DNA of 64,000 bases from Aeromicrobium phoceense (GCF_013868155.1 NZ_JACEOG010000001.1:62001-126000), one strand, 5' to 3'. Positions 27,640-36,897 are shown, counted from the first letter of the stretch. A program made the numbers and translations. The notes: generated by a model from the sequence alone, not told the origin.

Positions 27640-28713
27640 ATGCCCCCCTCAGGTCCCAAGGATCCGGACGGATACGACTGGCTGTACCAGGACGAGTCCG
27701 GTCGACCCGCGTCGCGCCCGTCGGCCTCGGGCTCCGCGGTGCCTCCGCCGAACCTGCCCCCGCCCGGGTCCGGCAAGCGCGGGGCCAAGCCCCCGAAGGA
27801 GCCCAAGCCTCGCGGCCGCCTGCGCCTGCTGTGGCTGATCCTGGTGGCCTGGATCGCCTTCCTGGTGATCGTCCCGCTGGTCGCGTGGTCGAAGGTCACC
27901 AAGGTCGACGCCACCCCCGACGGCGAGCGCCCGCAGGACGAGGCCACCACGTGGCTGCTGGCCGGCACCGACAAGCGCCCCAAGGACAAGTCCCGTGGTC
28001 GCACCGACACGATCCTGCTGCTGACCTACGGCGGTGGCGGACCGTCCGTGCTGACCTCGATCCCCCGCGACTCGATCGTGGACATCCCCGGGCACGGCCG
28101 CACGAAGATCAACGCGGCCTATGCGTTCGGCGGCCCGCCGCTGCTCGTCGAGACCATCGAGAGCGAGACCGGCCTGCGGGTCGACGGGTACACCGAGATC
28201 GGCTTCACGGGCCTCGAGGACGTCGTCGACGCCCTGGGCGGCATCGAGGTCTGCCCGAAGGACGACATCAAGGACAAGGACGCGAAGCTCGACATCGAGA
28301 AGGGCTGCCAGGAGGTCGACGGCAAGACCGCCCTGGCGTACTCCCGCTCCCGCAAGGCGTTCGCGAGCGGCGACATCGCCCGTGGCCAGAACCAGCGCGA
28401 GGTGATCGGCGCGATCGGCGACGCGGCCCTGTCCCCCGCCACCGTGCTGAACCCCTGGACGTTCACCCGGGTGGCCACCACCACGGCCGAGTCGATCGCC
28501 GTGGGCGACGACGTGTCGATGTTCTCGTTCGCCCGCTTCGCGTGGAAGCTCGGCAAGGCCATGGGCGGCGACGGGCGCAGCTGCACCGTGCCCATCGCGG
28601 ACATGTCGGTGCAGTGGGACCGCGAGCGAGCCGTGGAGTACTTCGGTCACCTCAAGAACGGCACCACCGACGAGCTGGGCGACCTGTGCACCAAGGACGG
28701 CCTGCGGAGTTGA
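27640..28713 (+). CDS. LCP (LytR-CpsA-Psr) wall-polymer ligase 3
   Basis: 357 residues. A Pro-rich cytoplasmic N-terminus is followed by one membrane segment (LLWLILVAWIAFLVIVPLVAW, about 63-83) and an LCP domain: TTWLLAGTDKR, GRTDTILLL, SIPRDSIVDIPG, KINAAYAFGG and LAYSRSRKA. It is a shorter, single-span LCP of a different subgroup from its divergent neighbours, with the core Asp and Arg residues present. ATG at 27640; 130 bases separate it from LCP 2. It converges on the lipase with 3 bases between stops. Confidence 0.92.
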   Translation: MPPSGPKDPDGYDWLYQDESGRPASRPSASGSAVPPPNLPPPGSGKRGAKPPKEPKPRGRLRLLWLILVAWIAFLVIVPLVAWSKVTKVDATPDGERPQDEATTWLLAGTDKRPKDKSRGRTDTILLLTYGGGGPSVLTSIPRDSIVDIPGHGRTKINAAYAFGGPPLLVETIESETGLRVDGYTEIGFTGLEDVVDALGGIEVCPKDDIKDKDAKLDIEKGCQEVDGKTALAYSRSRKAFASGDIARGQNQREVIGAIGDAALSPATVLNPWTFTRVATTTAESIAVGDDVSMFSFARFAWKLGKAMGGDGRSCTVPIADMSVQWDRERAVEYFGHLKNGTTDELGDLCTKDGLRS

Positions 28714-28716
28714 GGC

Positions 28717-29904
28717 TCAGCCCGCGAACGCCGTCTCGGTGAACGCGGCGACGTGCTTGGCCGAGCGGTCGATCACGTCGGTGTGCTCGGCTCCGCGGTA
28801 CCTGCGGTAGGTCAGGTCGAGCCCGCGTGCGCGGTAGGCCTTGGCCAGGGAGTCGGTCAGGACCTGCGGCACGACGCTGTCGGCCGTGCCCTGGATCACC
28901 AGGATCGGCCCACGGATCTCGGGGAAGCTGGGGTCGTTCGCGTCGAGCTGGCCCCGGATGAGATCGGCATCGGCGTTCCTGGCAGCGAACCTCGTCATGG
29001 GCGCGACGCCGAAGCGGTCCGCGGCGAGCAGGTCGACGAGGCAGTCCTTGCTCACGCGGGGGTAGAGGGCGACGCCCTTGTCGTTCAGCAGCTTGCCGAC
29101 CGGGATCTGGCCGGGGTAGGCCACCTCGAGCCCGCGCAGGATCATCGCGACGAGCGCGGCCGGCACGGCGACCTCACCGGACAGGCCCACCTCCGCGGCC
29201 AGCGACATGTGCGACGGCGGCGCGAAGGCCAGCGTGCCCACCACGTCGAGCTCGCGGGCGTAGTGCGGCGCCATCGAGCTGGCCCACAGGGCAGCATGGC
29301 CTCCCTGCGAGTGGCCGGCCGTCATGACGCGCTCGCTGACGTCGGAATCCAGCTGACGGGCGGCGCGCACGATGTCGAGCACGGCGCGGCCTTGGGAGGC
29401 GCCGATCAGGTACGGGTGGTCGCCGGGGGTGCCGAGACCCTCGTAGTCGGTGGCCACGACCACGTGGCCGGTGTCGATCCAGCGCTGGAGCCGGGTGGTC
29501 GAGGTGCCGATTGCGGCGGGGTCGGCGATGGAGGAGTCGGCGCGCGTGGGGGCGCACTGGTCGGCGATGCCCGTGGTGCCGTGGGCCCACGTGACGACGG
29601 GCCTGCCACCCTTCGGGGCGGGTCCCTCGGGGATCGCGACGAAGCCCGAGGTGGCCACGGTGTCGCCCTCCACCCCCTGCTGCGCGTAGAGGACCAGCTG
29701 GACGTCGGCCTGCTCCAGTCCCATCGCGCCCTCGAGCTCGCGCGACCAGATGAGGTCGCCGTGCGTGTACGAGGAGAGGTCGGTGGGCGGGGTGTAGAAC
29801 GCCGCGTCGGCCGGCGCCGCGAGCGGCTCCTCCTCGCTCGTGCACGCCGCGGCCGACAGGAGCAGGGCGGCACCGGCGAGGACCGAGCCGAATCGACGAA
29901 TCAC
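28717..29904 (-). CDS. Secreted lipoprotein lipase (LIP family)
   Basis: About 395 residues from a GTG at 29904. N-terminal RRFGSVLAGAALLLSAAAC is a lipoprotein signal with lipid-modified Cys. The alpha/beta hydrolase domain has the nucleophile in GHSQGGHAALW and an oxyanion region at TWAHGTTG; the late Asp is probably in GTADSVVP and the His in AEHTDV. This matches the secreted triacylglycerol-lipase family (Candida lipase A type) found in actinobacteria. It should act on extracellular glycerides or esters. The upstream frame to 29979 lacks a signal peptide and is rejected. Confidence 0.88.
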   Translation of the reverse strand: MIRRFGSVLAGAALLLSAAACTSEEEPLAAPADAAFYTPPTDLSSYTHGDLIWSRELEGAMGLEQADVQLVLYAQQGVEGDTVATSGFVAIPEGPAPKGGRPVVTWAHGTTGIADQCAPTRADSSIADPAAIGTSTTRLQRWIDTGHVVVATDYEGLGTPGDHPYLIGASQGRAVLDIVRAARQLDSDVSERVMTAGHSQGGHAALWASSMAPHYARELDVVGTLAFAPPSHMSLAAEVGLSGEVAVPAALVAMILRGLEVAYPGQIPVGKLLNDKGVALYPRVSKDCLVDLLAADRFGVAPMTRFAARNADADLIRGQLDANDPSFPEIRGPILVIQGTADSVVPQVLTDSLAKAYRARGLDLTYRRYRGAEHTDVIDRSAKHVAAFTETAFAG

Positions 29905-30013
29905 GCCGTCATCGTACGGGCGCGAGCCGCACCCGCGGGCCCGATCGAGGGGACCACCCCGCGGGCGGGCCGGTGCCAACTCCCGACACCGTCCCGCCCA
30001 CGAGGCGCCTCGC

Positions 30014-30199
30014 TCACGGGGCGTCGGCCCGTCGCGCTCGCACGGCCCGCGCCACGATCTCCCACGTCACGGCCGCAGCCACCAGCACGACCGCCACCGG
30101 GACGAAGTCCCTGACGTTCGAGTCCGGGGACTCGGCTCCCTGGTTGAGTCCCATCCAGTACAGGCCGAGGGCGAAGACCAGCGCGACGGAAGTCCTCAT
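30014..30199 (-). CDS. Small membrane protein (61 aa)
   Basis: Two hydrophobic stretches, TSVALVFALGLYWMGL near residues 3-18 and FVPVAVVLVAAAVTWEIVA near 33-51, with a basic C-terminal tail. A near-perfect Shine-Dalgarno sequence (AGGAGG) sits just before the ATG at 30199, which is why I call it real. Third gene of an apparent operon, 46 bases after the next small membrane protein. No family recognised. Confidence 0.65.
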   Translation of the reverse strand: MRTSVALVFALGLYWMGLNQGAESPDSNVRDFVPVAVVLVAAAVTWEIVARAVRARRADAP

Positions 30200-30245
30200 C
30201 AATCCTCCTCCCTCACTCGGCTCACCCTGCCCGGGCGACGGAGGC

Positions 30246-30425
30246 TCACGTCGACTTCCTCGCCTTGCGGCGTCGCAACGCACCGAACAGCAGGTCGCCG
30301 ATGCCGACGCCGACCAGGCAGGCGAACGCGAGGCTCCAGTCGGCCGCCTCCCGTTCGGTGAAGAGGAGAACGGAGGCGCCCAGAGCGGCCGCGATGACCA
30401 GGTATCCGCCAAGGATCTTCAGCAC
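30246..30425 (-). CDS. Small membrane protein (59 aa)
   Basis: Two hydrophobic segments, LGGYLVIAAALGASVLLF near residues 5-22 and WSLAFACLVGVGIGDLLFGAL near 30-50, then a very basic tail RRRKARKST. GTG start at 30425 overlaps the stop of the secreted protein by 7 bases (GTGCTGA), so it is translationally coupled to it. No family recognised. It resembles the next gene only in size and layout. Confidence 0.65.
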   Translation of the reverse strand: MLKILGGYLVIAAALGASVLLFTEREAADWSLAFACLVGVGIGDLLFGALRRRKARKST

Positions 30426-31312
30426 GAGACCACCTTGGCAGTGACGAGGGCCGGACCGATGACGCGGAACTTCGCCTCGGCGCACTTCTTCGCCTTCGCG
30501 GCCTTCTTGAAGGCGCTGCGCAGCTTGTTGAAGTACAGGTTGACGGCCACGGCGCACACGGCGCGCGCCGCCAGGCCCGGCGGGCTCGAAGCAGGCACCT
30601 TCCCGCACAGCGTGCTGATGCCGGCGCCGATCGAGGAGCTCATGGCCTTGGCGATCCTCGCCGTGTCCTTCTTGCCGAACTTCACGCAGACTGCGGTGCC
30701 CAGACTGCAGAACTTCACCTTCGGGTCGGCGACCACCGGGTACGCGACGTCGCGGGTGCGGTGCTCGACGACCTGGCGGACGGTGCTGCCGCGCAGCTCG
30801 TAGCGCGTGGGGACGTGACGCCCCCTCGCGTCGACGGCCCACGGACGCTCGACCTGCGCCACCACGACCCCGTCCTTGCCGATGAGGTCGATCCCGCCGT
30901 CGGGCGCCGGCCGCGGGGAGACGTCGCCGCGGAGCCCGAAGTCGTAGGTGGCCGGAGCGGCCGCCGAGTCGATCCCGATCAGCACTTGGGTGCCCGTGGC
31001 CGTGGGCGCGACCGCGAGGCTCGCGTCGCGGGACGCGGACAGGTGGAAGCGACCGTCGACCCTGGTCGCCGTGCCGGAGGCCGGCAGCTGCAGCGCGACG
31101 GACGCACCACCCGCTGTCTCGATCGGCACCCGGCCCCGCCTCACCGCCCCTGTGGGCGACTCCGCGAGCGGGACGGCGTCCTCGACCAGGGCGATCTGGC
31201 CGAGGCGGTCCTCGACGGTGGCGCGCTCACCGGCCTGTGTCGGTGGCAGGGCTGAGAGTGTGAGAGCGGCCGTGGTGGCCACGACCGCGAAGGTCCGACT
31301 GACGATGTGCAT
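30419..31312 (-). CDS. Secreted protein of unknown function with 'YPVVADP' motif
   Basis: 297 residues. Signal peptide MHIVSRTFAVVATTAALTLS then PPTQAGE, with cleavage near residue 28. The middle is beta-rich; DVAYPVVADPKVKF near residue 200 is a motif I have seen in many secreted actinobacterial hypotheticals. The C-terminal 90 residues are Cys- and Lys-rich (six Cys in all), suggesting disulfides. No catalytic motif seen. ATG at 31312 has GGGGGA upstream. First gene of an operon with two small membrane proteins and its own promoter and palindrome. Confidence 0.75.
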   Translation of the reverse strand: MHIVSRTFAVVATTAALTLSALPPTQAGERATVEDRLGQIALVEDAVPLAESPTGAVRRGRVPIETAGGASVALQLPASGTATRVDGRFHLSASRDASLAVAPTATGTQVLIGIDSAAAPATYDFGLRGDVSPRPAPDGGIDLIGKDGVVVAQVERPWAVDARGRHVPTRYELRGSTVRQVVEHRTRDVAYPVVADPKVKFCSLGTAVCVKFGKKDTARIAKAMSSSIGAGISTLCGKVPASSPPGLAARAVCAVAVNLYFNKLRSAFKKAAKAKKCAEAKFRVIGPALVTAKVVSC

Positions 31313-31356
31313 GAATCCCCCGATTCGATGATGGGCAAGCCCGGTTGAACGATCGA

Positions 31357-31390
31357 AGCACAACTTATTGTGCTCGATGGGCCGCGTCAA
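31357..31390 (-). promoter_or_regulatory. Promoter and operator of the secreted-protein operon
   Basis: Minus-strand TTGACG (31390-31385) is 17 bases from TAAGTT (31367-31362). A perfect inverted repeat AGCACAA-CTTA-TTGTGCT (31357-31374) covers the -10 element, 45 bases upstream of the ATG at 31312. This looks like a repressible promoter; the regulator is not identifiable here. Confidence 0.65.
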
Positions 31391-31438
31391 GCACCGATCC
31401 ACAGGCACCGATTCGCACGGGCCGGGGACAGGACGAGC

Positions 31439-32188
31439 TCAGGTCACGCGCTGCAGCCAGCGCACCCGCGACACCCCGGGCCCGGGGAAGAGCCGCAGCG
31501 CGCCGAGCAGGATCACGCCGGCGATGATGCCGTCCATGAACCAGTGGTTCGCGGTGACCGTGACCACCACGATGGTGATCACGGCGTGCCAGATCGCCAA
31601 CTGCCGCACCGGCCCGCCGGCCGTGCGCGCCACGACCACGGCGATCAGCACGGCCCATCCCACGTGGAGGCTCGGCATCGCCGCGAACTGGTTCGCCACC
31701 GCGCCGCTCGCGCCGTCGTAGGCGGACGGGCCGTAGACCGTCATCGTGTCGGTATAACCCAGCGCGGGGAACATCCGCGGCGGCGCCAGGGGGAACGCGA
31801 TGTGCAGCACGACGGCGACCGCGGTCTGCAGGATGATCAGGTTGCGCGCCCAGCGGTACTCCACCTCCGGCCGACGCAGGAAGCCCCAGACGAGGAAGGC
31901 CACCGTCACGGGGAAGTGCACCGCGACGTAGTACGTGTTGGCCAGCTGGAGCAGGTCCACCGTCGGCACGAGGTCCTGGATCCACGCCTCACTCGGCAGC
32001 CGGAGCGCGCGCTCCACCCCGTTCACCGCGTGGGCGTTCGCCAGCGCGGTCGCCTCGGCGTCCATCGACAGCAGTCGTCCCGTGCGGTAGAGGAGGTACA
32101 CCGCTGCTAGCAGGACCAGCTCGAAGGCGGCCATGAGGGACCAGTCGCGCACGCGCACGACCACCTCGGAACGCCGGGAGAGGGCCAT
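31439..32188 (-). CDS. PAP2 family membrane phosphatase
   Basis: 249 residues with about six membrane segments. PAP2 motifs: PLAPPRMFP (C1-like, without the usual KxxxxxxRP), MPSLHVGWA (C2 with catalytic His) and ANHWFMDGIIAG (C3 His and Asp). It belongs to the inositolphosphotransferase/Aur1-like side of PAP2. Probably removes or transfers phosphate from a lipid at the outer face of the membrane; substrate unknown. ATG at 32188 with only weak upstream GAGAG. Confidence 0.87.
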   Translation of the reverse strand: MALSRRSEVVVRVRDWSLMAAFELVLLAAVYLLYRTGRLLSMDAEATALANAHAVNGVERALRLPSEAWIQDLVPTVDLLQLANTYYVAVHFPVTVAFLVWGFLRRPEVEYRWARNLIILQTAVAVVLHIAFPLAPPRMFPALGYTDTMTVYGPSAYDGASGAVANQFAAMPSLHVGWAVLIAVVVARTAGGPVRQLAIWHAVITIVVVTVTANHWFMDGIIAGVILLGALRLFPGPGVSRVRWLQRVT

Positions 32189-32265
32189 TGACCCAGACTC
32201 TCAAACCACACCCGGTAGGAACACCCCTAGACGCCCCGGGGATCACCCTGATCCAGAGGAGCCGA

Positions 32266-33435
32266 TCAGAGCGTGGACTGGATGCCGGCCAGTAGCTGGC
32301 GCGCCATCACGATGCGCTGCACCTGGTTCGTGCCCTCGTAGATCTGGGTGATCTTCGCGTCGCGCATCATCCGCTCGACCGGGTAGTCGCGCGTGAACCC
32401 GTAGCCGCCGAGCAGCTGGACGGCGTCGGTGGTCACCTGCATCGCTGTGTCGGAGGCGAAGGCCTTCGCCGCAGCGCCGAAGAACGTGAGGTCCTTGTCG
32501 CCGCGCTCGGACCGACCGGCGGCCGCGTACGTGAGCTGTCGCGCGGCCTCGATCTTCATGCCCATGTCGGCGACCATGAACTGCAGGCCCTGGAAGTCGG
32601 CGATCGGCGTGCCGAACTGCTTGCGCTCCTGGATGTAGCCCAGCGCGTAGTCGAGCGCGCCCTGCGCCACGCCCACGGCCTGCGCGGCGATCGTGACGCG
32701 GGTGTGGTCGAGCGTCTTCATGGCGATCGCGAAGCCCTCGCCGACCTCGCCGATGATCCGGTCGCCGGGGATCCGCACGTTGTCGAAGTAGACCTCGCGG
32801 GTGGGCGAGCCCTTGATGCCGAGCTTCTTCTCCGGCGCGCCGAACGAGACGCCCTCGTCGGACTTCTCCACGACGAACGCGGTGATGCCCTTCGTGCGCT
32901 TGGACGGATCGGTCTGCGTCAGGACGGTGTAGTACTCGGACTCGCCCGCGTTGGTGATCCAGCGCTTCGTGCCGTTGATGATCCAGTCGTCGCCGTCGCG
33001 CTTGGCCGTGGTCTTCTGGTTGGCCGCGTCAGAGCCGGCCTCCGGCTCGGACAGGCAATAGCTGAAGAGGCCCTCGCCGCGCGCGAGCTTGCCCAGGTAC
33101 TTGGCCTTGATCTCCTCGTTGCCGCCGATCTGCACCGGAAGCGATCCGAGCTTGTTGACCGCGGGGATCAGCGAGCTGGAGACGCACACGCGGGCGACCT
33201 CCTCGATGACCAGGACGGTGGCCAGCGCGTCGGCACCGGCGCCGCCGTACTGCTCGGGCACGTGCGGCGCGTGGAAGTCGGCCGCGATGAGGGCCGCGTT
33301 CGCCTCGCTCGGGAAGCGCGGCGCCTCGTCGACGTCGGCGGCGTGGGGGGCGATCTTCGCCTCGGCCACGGCGCGCACCGCCTCGCGGATCGCCTGGTGC
33401 TCCTCGGACAACGCGAAGAAATCGGACACGCTCAA
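32266..33435 (-). CDS. fadE25: Acyl-CoA dehydrogenase (FadE25-like)
   Basis: 389-residue FAD-dependent acyl-CoA dehydrogenase, forming trans-2-enoyl-CoA and passing electrons to ETF. Catalytic base Glu367 in QIYEGTNQVQ; FAD and substrate motifs YCLSEPEAGSDAANQ and WITNAGES present; C-terminal GGYGFTRDYPVER typical. I assign FadE25 mainly from context: in mycobacteria fadE25 also lies next to purE-purK. Substrate chain length is not deducible. Confidence 0.9.
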   Translation of the reverse strand: MSVSDFFALSEEHQAIREAVRAVAEAKIAPHAADVDEAPRFPSEANAALIAADFHAPHVPEQYGGAGADALATVLVIEEVARVCVSSSLIPAVNKLGSLPVQIGGNEEIKAKYLGKLARGEGLFSYCLSEPEAGSDAANQKTTAKRDGDDWIINGTKRWITNAGESEYYTVLTQTDPSKRTKGITAFVVEKSDEGVSFGAPEKKLGIKGSPTREVYFDNVRIPGDRIIGEVGEGFAIAMKTLDHTRVTIAAQAVGVAQGALDYALGYIQERKQFGTPIADFQGLQFMVADMGMKIEAARQLTYAAAGRSERGDKDLTFFGAAAKAFASDTAMQVTTDAVQLLGGYGFTRDYPVERMMRDAKITQIYEGTNQVQRIVMARQLLAGIQSTL

Positions 33436-33509
33436 CTCCCGGACATCGAAAAGGTAGGAACTCCGCGCATCCTACGCCGGGCCCTCGGTGCCTCCGGGCC
33501 CCGGGGAAG

Positions 33510-34211
33510 TCAGTGCCGTTCCAGCGCCTCCACGATGAGCCGGCCGAGCTCGACGGGCTTGGTGAACTGCGGCCAGTGACCCGTGGGCAGGTCGACGTAC
33601 TCGACGTCGCGCACCCGGGCGAGCTCGCCGACCCACGGCTCGCCGGCCTCGATCGCGTCGCGCAGCACCTGCGAGGGGAACTCGCAGCAGATGACCGTGG
33701 CCGGGACCTCGAGTCGCCGCTCGTCGGTGAGGGTGATGCCCTCGGTGGCGACGCCCTTCGGCTGGGGAATCGCCCGTGCGATGAAGTCGGCGCGGAGCTG
33801 CTCGTCGAGGTCGACCAGGTCCATCTCCATGAACTCGTCCCACGGCGGCAGCGGGATGTCGTCGCCGTCGGCCGGGAGCTCCTCGTTGATCGCCTGGCCC
33901 TCGGCCGGCGGACCTGAGTCGACGTAGACGTTCCGCGCGAGCCGGTCGGGGCGGACGTCGGCCACGCCGTGGATCACGGCGCCACCGCCGGAGTGCCCGA
34001 CGAGCACCACGTCACCGTCGAGCGCGTCGACCTGCGCGGCGACGAAGTCGATGTGGTCGCGCAGGCCGATACCGGCGCGAGGCGCGTCCCGGGACTCCAG
34101 CCCGGGAAGCGTCAGCGGGTGGACGCGGTGGCCGGCCTCGACGAGCTGGGGCGTGACCGCGTCCCACGAGGAGGCATCGAGCCAGAACCCCGGAACGAGA
34201 ACGATGTCCAT
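33510..34211 (-). CDS. Alpha/beta hydrolase
   Basis: 233 residues, compact alpha/beta-hydrolase fold. Oxyanion start LVPGFWLDASSW, nucleophile Ser in VLVGHSGGGAVIHG near residue 95, and probable catalytic His in TGHWPQFTKP near the C-terminus. Family contains esterases and haloalkane-dehalogenase-like enzymes; substrate unknown. No signal peptide, so cytoplasmic. Inserted between fadE25 and purE. Confidence 0.87.
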   Translation of the reverse strand: MDIVLVPGFWLDASSWDAVTPQLVEAGHRVHPLTLPGLESRDAPRAGIGLRDHIDFVAAQVDALDGDVVLVGHSGGGAVIHGVADVRPDRLARNVYVDSGPPAEGQAINEELPADGDDIPLPPWDEFMEMDLVDLDEQLRADFIARAIPQPKGVATEGITLTDERRLEVPATVICCEFPSQVLRDAIEAGEPWVGELARVRDVEYVDLPTGHWPQFTKPVELGRLIVEALERH

Positions 34212-34242
34212 GCTCGGACCATACGCGCTCGTCCGGACGAAC

Positions 34243-34731
34243 TCAGTGGCCGCGGACGGCGGCGCCCTTGGCGCGTGCGGCGTCGGCCAGCGACGCCTGG
34301 AAGTCGACCATCTTCGCGGTCAGCTCCGGGTCTCCGGCGGCGAGGATGCGGATGGCCAGCAGCCCCGCGTTCCGGGCGTTGCCGATCGCGACGGTGGCCA
34401 CGGGGACGCCCGCGGGCATCTGCACGATCGAAAGCAGCGAGTCCATGCCGTCGAGGTACTTCAGCGGGACCGGTACGCCGATCACAGGCAGTGGCGTCAC
34501 CGCGGCGAGCATGCCCGGCAGGTGGGCCGCTCCCCCGGCGCCCGCGATGATGACCTCGAGCCCGCGCTCGTGGGCCGTGCGGCCGTACTCGAGCATCTCG
34601 TCGGGCATCCGGTGCGCCGAGACGACGTCGGCCTCGTACTCCACGCCGAACTCGGCCACGGCGGTGGCGGCGGCCTCCATCGTCGGCCAGTCCGAGTCGG
34701 ACCCCATCACGATCCCCACGCGCTTCGTCAT
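34243..34731 (-). CDS. purE: N5-carboxyaminoimidazole ribonucleotide mutase PurE
   Basis: 162 residues, class I PurE, which converts N5-CAIR to CAIR in purine synthesis. [10 protein letters not shown] (substrate-binding Ser/Asp), SAHRMPDEM with the catalytic His, and [12 protein letters not shown] are diagnostic. ATG at 34731 overlaps the purK stop in ATGA, so the two are co-translated. The longer upstream frame is shadow over purK. Confidence 0.97.
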   Translation of the reverse strand: MTKRVGIVMGSDSDWPTMEAAATAVAEFGVEYEADVVSAHRMPDEMLEYGRTAHERGLEVIIAGAGGAAHLPGMLAAVTPLPVIGVPVPLKYLDGMDSLLSIVQMPAGVPVATVAIGNARNAGLLAIRILAAGDPELTAKMVDFQASLADAARAKGAAVRGH

Positions 34732-35864
34732 GCCTGGACTCCGTCCGTCAGCAGTGCAGCGCTGTGCCGGGCCCGGCGCAGCACGTCCTCGAGCTCCTCG
34801 CCCACGGCGGTGACGTGGCCGACCTTGCGGCCGGGCTTGACCGCCTTGCCGTAGAGGTGGACCTTCACGTCGGGCTCCGCCGCGAGCGCCACCTCGCGCT
34901 GGGCGGCCAGGTCCTGCACCGCACCACCGAGGATGTTGACCATGACCGACCACGGCTGCCGCGGCGTGGTGGAGCCGAGTGGCAGGCCGGTGACGGCACG
35001 CAGGTGATTCTCGAACTGGCTCGTCACCGCGCCGTCGATCGACCAGTGCCCCGTGTTGTGCGGGCGCATGGCCAGCTCGTTCACCAGCACGCGGTCGTCG
35101 TCGGTCTCGAACAGCTCGACCGCCAGCATCCCGACGACGTCGAGCTCCTCGGCGATCGTGCGGGCGATGTGGCGCGCCCGGGCCTCGAGCGCGGGGTCGA
35201 GGTTCGGCGCGGGGGCGATCACCTCGGAGCAGACGCCGTCGACCTGACGCGACTCGACGACCGGGTAGTCCACGATCTCGCCCGTGGCGCTGCGGGCGAC
35301 CTGGGCCGAGAGCTCGCGCCGGAACGGCACCAGCTCCTCGACCAGCAGCTCACCCGGCGCACCGAAGGGCTCGTCGAGATCGGCGGCCGACGCGACCTTC
35401 CAGACGCCCTTGCCGTCGTACCCGCCCCGAGCGGTCTTGACGATGGCGGGGAAGCCGAAGTCCTCGACGTCGGCGGGCTGCTCGACCGCGGCCCACCGCG
35501 GGCACGGCACGCCCAGCTCGGTGAGGCGGCGCCGCATGACGAGCTTGTCCTGGGCGTGGATAAGCGCGTCCGGGCCGGGACGGCACTGGTGCCCCTCCTG
35601 CGCGAGCGCCCGGAGGTGCTCAGGTGGGACGTGCTCGTGGTCGAAGGTCACGACGGGCGCGTCCTGCACGGCGGCGCGGAGGTCGTCGAGGTCGGTGTGC
35701 GACCCGACGCGGTGGTCTCCGATCACTTGGGCCGCCGACACGTCGGGACCCTCGGCGAGCAGGCACAGCCGCAGCCCCAGCGCGATCGCGGGCGGTTGCA
35801 TCATCCGGGCCAGCTGGCCTCCGCCGATCACGGCGACGTCGCGGCCGGGAGCTTCGTGCGTCAC
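34728..35864 (-). CDS. purK: N5-carboxyaminoimidazole ribonucleotide synthase PurK
   Basis: 378-residue ATP-grasp enzyme making N5-CAIR from AIR, bicarbonate and [15 protein letters not shown] at the N-terminus, [22 protein letters not shown] (ATP-binding) and [14 protein letters not shown] (metal site and family signature). Upstream of purE in a two-gene operon; its product is the PurE substrate. ATG at 35864 follows the family N-terminus. Confidence 0.97.
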   Translation of the reverse strand: MTHEAPGRDVAVIGGGQLARMMQPPAIALGLRLCLLAEGPDVSAAQVIGDHRVGSHTDLDDLRAAVQDAPVVTFDHEHVPPEHLRALAQEGHQCRPGPDALIHAQDKLVMRRRLTELGVPCPRWAAVEQPADVEDFGFPAIVKTARGGYDGKGVWKVASAADLDEPFGAPGELLVEELVPFRRELSAQVARSATGEIVDYPVVESRQVDGVCSEVIAPAPNLDPALEARARHIARTIAEELDVVGMLAVELFETDDDRVLVNELAMRPHNTGHWSIDGAVTSQFENHLRAVTGLPLGSTTPRQPWSVMVNILGGAVQDLAAQREVALAAEPDVKVHLYGKAVKPGRKVGHVTAVGEELEDVLRRARHSAALLTDGVQA

Positions 35865-35910
35865 GGCGCCAGCCTAGAGCGCTCCCGGCGCGCACGGTGG
35901 CGGAGGGCGC

Positions 35911-36897
35911 TCAGCGCGACCGGAAGGTGCGTCGCTCGGTGACCGTGATGGGCGAGAGGTGCCCGAAGCCCTTGATCGGGCGCGGCGGCAGGGCGCGGGT
36001 GTCGAACTGGTCGCCGAGCGTGTCGGCCGTCTGCTGGTCGACGAGCACGCGGTTCGCGCGGGCCACCTGCGAGAGGCGGGCGGCGAGGTTGACCGGCGGC
36101 CCGAAGACGTCACCCAGGCGACTCAGCACCGAACCCGTGGCCAGGCCCACCCGGACGTCGGGCAGCTTCGCGCGGGCGCCGATCGCGGTGATGATGTCGA
36201 GCGAGATCCGCGTGGCCTTGACCGGGTCGGGGTGCACGAACAGCATCGCGTCGCCGAGCGTCTTGATGACGCGGGCGCCGGCCGCGGTGATGAGGTCGCC
36301 GCAGCGGGTCTCGAAGTCCTCCACCACCGACGCGAGGGAGGCCTCGTCGAGCCGGTTCGACAGCGCGGTGAAGCGCGTCATGTCGGCGAAGCCCACGGTC
36401 ATGTCGGTGGAGAGCAGGGCCTGGTCGTTCTCGCCGAGGGCGGTGAGCCGGGCGGCCGCGGCCGCGAGGTGACGTCGCCAGACGTGCACCATGAGTCGCT
36501 CGAAGCCCGGCACCGAGCTCTGCGCCAGCTCGAGCGCCGCGTCGGCGCGGCTGTCGGACTTGCCGCGCACGATGTCGGCCTCGAGCTGGTCGACCAGGAT
36601 CGTGACCTGCCAGTCCGCCAGCCGCGACATCGTCTGCCCCAGGGCCCGGGTCAGCCGGAAGACGGTCTCCTCGTCGAGGATCTGGTGCTCCATCGCGGTG
36701 GCGACGATCGCCACGGCGCTGACGTCGGCATCGCCGAACGCCATCTCCGAGCCCGGGTCGGGGAAGCCCAGGTTCCGCCACAGCCGGGCGGCCTGCTCGG
36801 GGGTGAGGCCGCCGCGCTCGGCGGTCTCCGCGTTCGTGTAGTGCAGCTGCTCCGCCAGGATGACGTCGACCAGCTGCTGGTCGTCAGGACTGCTCAT
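35911..36897 (-). CDS. Class III adenylate cyclase, catalytically complete
   Basis: 328 residues. An all-helical N-terminal domain (about 1-155), starting with a helix-turn-helix-like LTPEQAARLWRNLGFPDPGS, precedes one class III cyclase domain. All canonical residues are visible: metal-binding Asp172 (GFADMTRF) and Asp216 (TLGDAM), adenine-selecting Lys212 and Asp263, and transition-state Asn270 and Arg274 (PPVNLAARL). It should therefore make cAMP as a homodimer. The layout recalls soluble mycobacterial cyclases such as Rv2212. Its start lies 14 bases inside the upstream PH-domain gene. Confidence 0.92.
   Translation of the reverse strand: MSSPDDQQLVDVILAEQLHYTNAETAERGGLTPEQAARLWRNLGFPDPGSEMAFGDADVSAVAIVATAMEHQILDEETVFRLTRALGQTMSRLADWQVTILVDQLEADIVRGKSDSRADAALELAQSSVPGFERLMVHVWRRHLAAAAARLTALGENDQALLSTDMTVGFADMTRFTALSNRLDEASLASVVEDFETRCGDLITAAGARVIKTLGDAMLFVHPDPVKATRISLDIITAIGARAKLPDVRVGLATGSVLSRLGDVFGPPVNLAARLSQVARANRVLVDQQTADTLGDQFDTRALPPRPIKGFGHLSPITVTERRTFRSR

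Noticed and set aside
26043-28742. 899-residue plus-strand frame over LCP 2 and LCP 3
   Set aside because: Antisense or out of frame to two clear LCP genes; no motif.
33477-33503. Terminator hairpin from GGGCCC repeats after the alpha/beta hydrolase
   Set aside because: GGGCCC is self-complementary and the arms do not extend cleanly, so support is weak.
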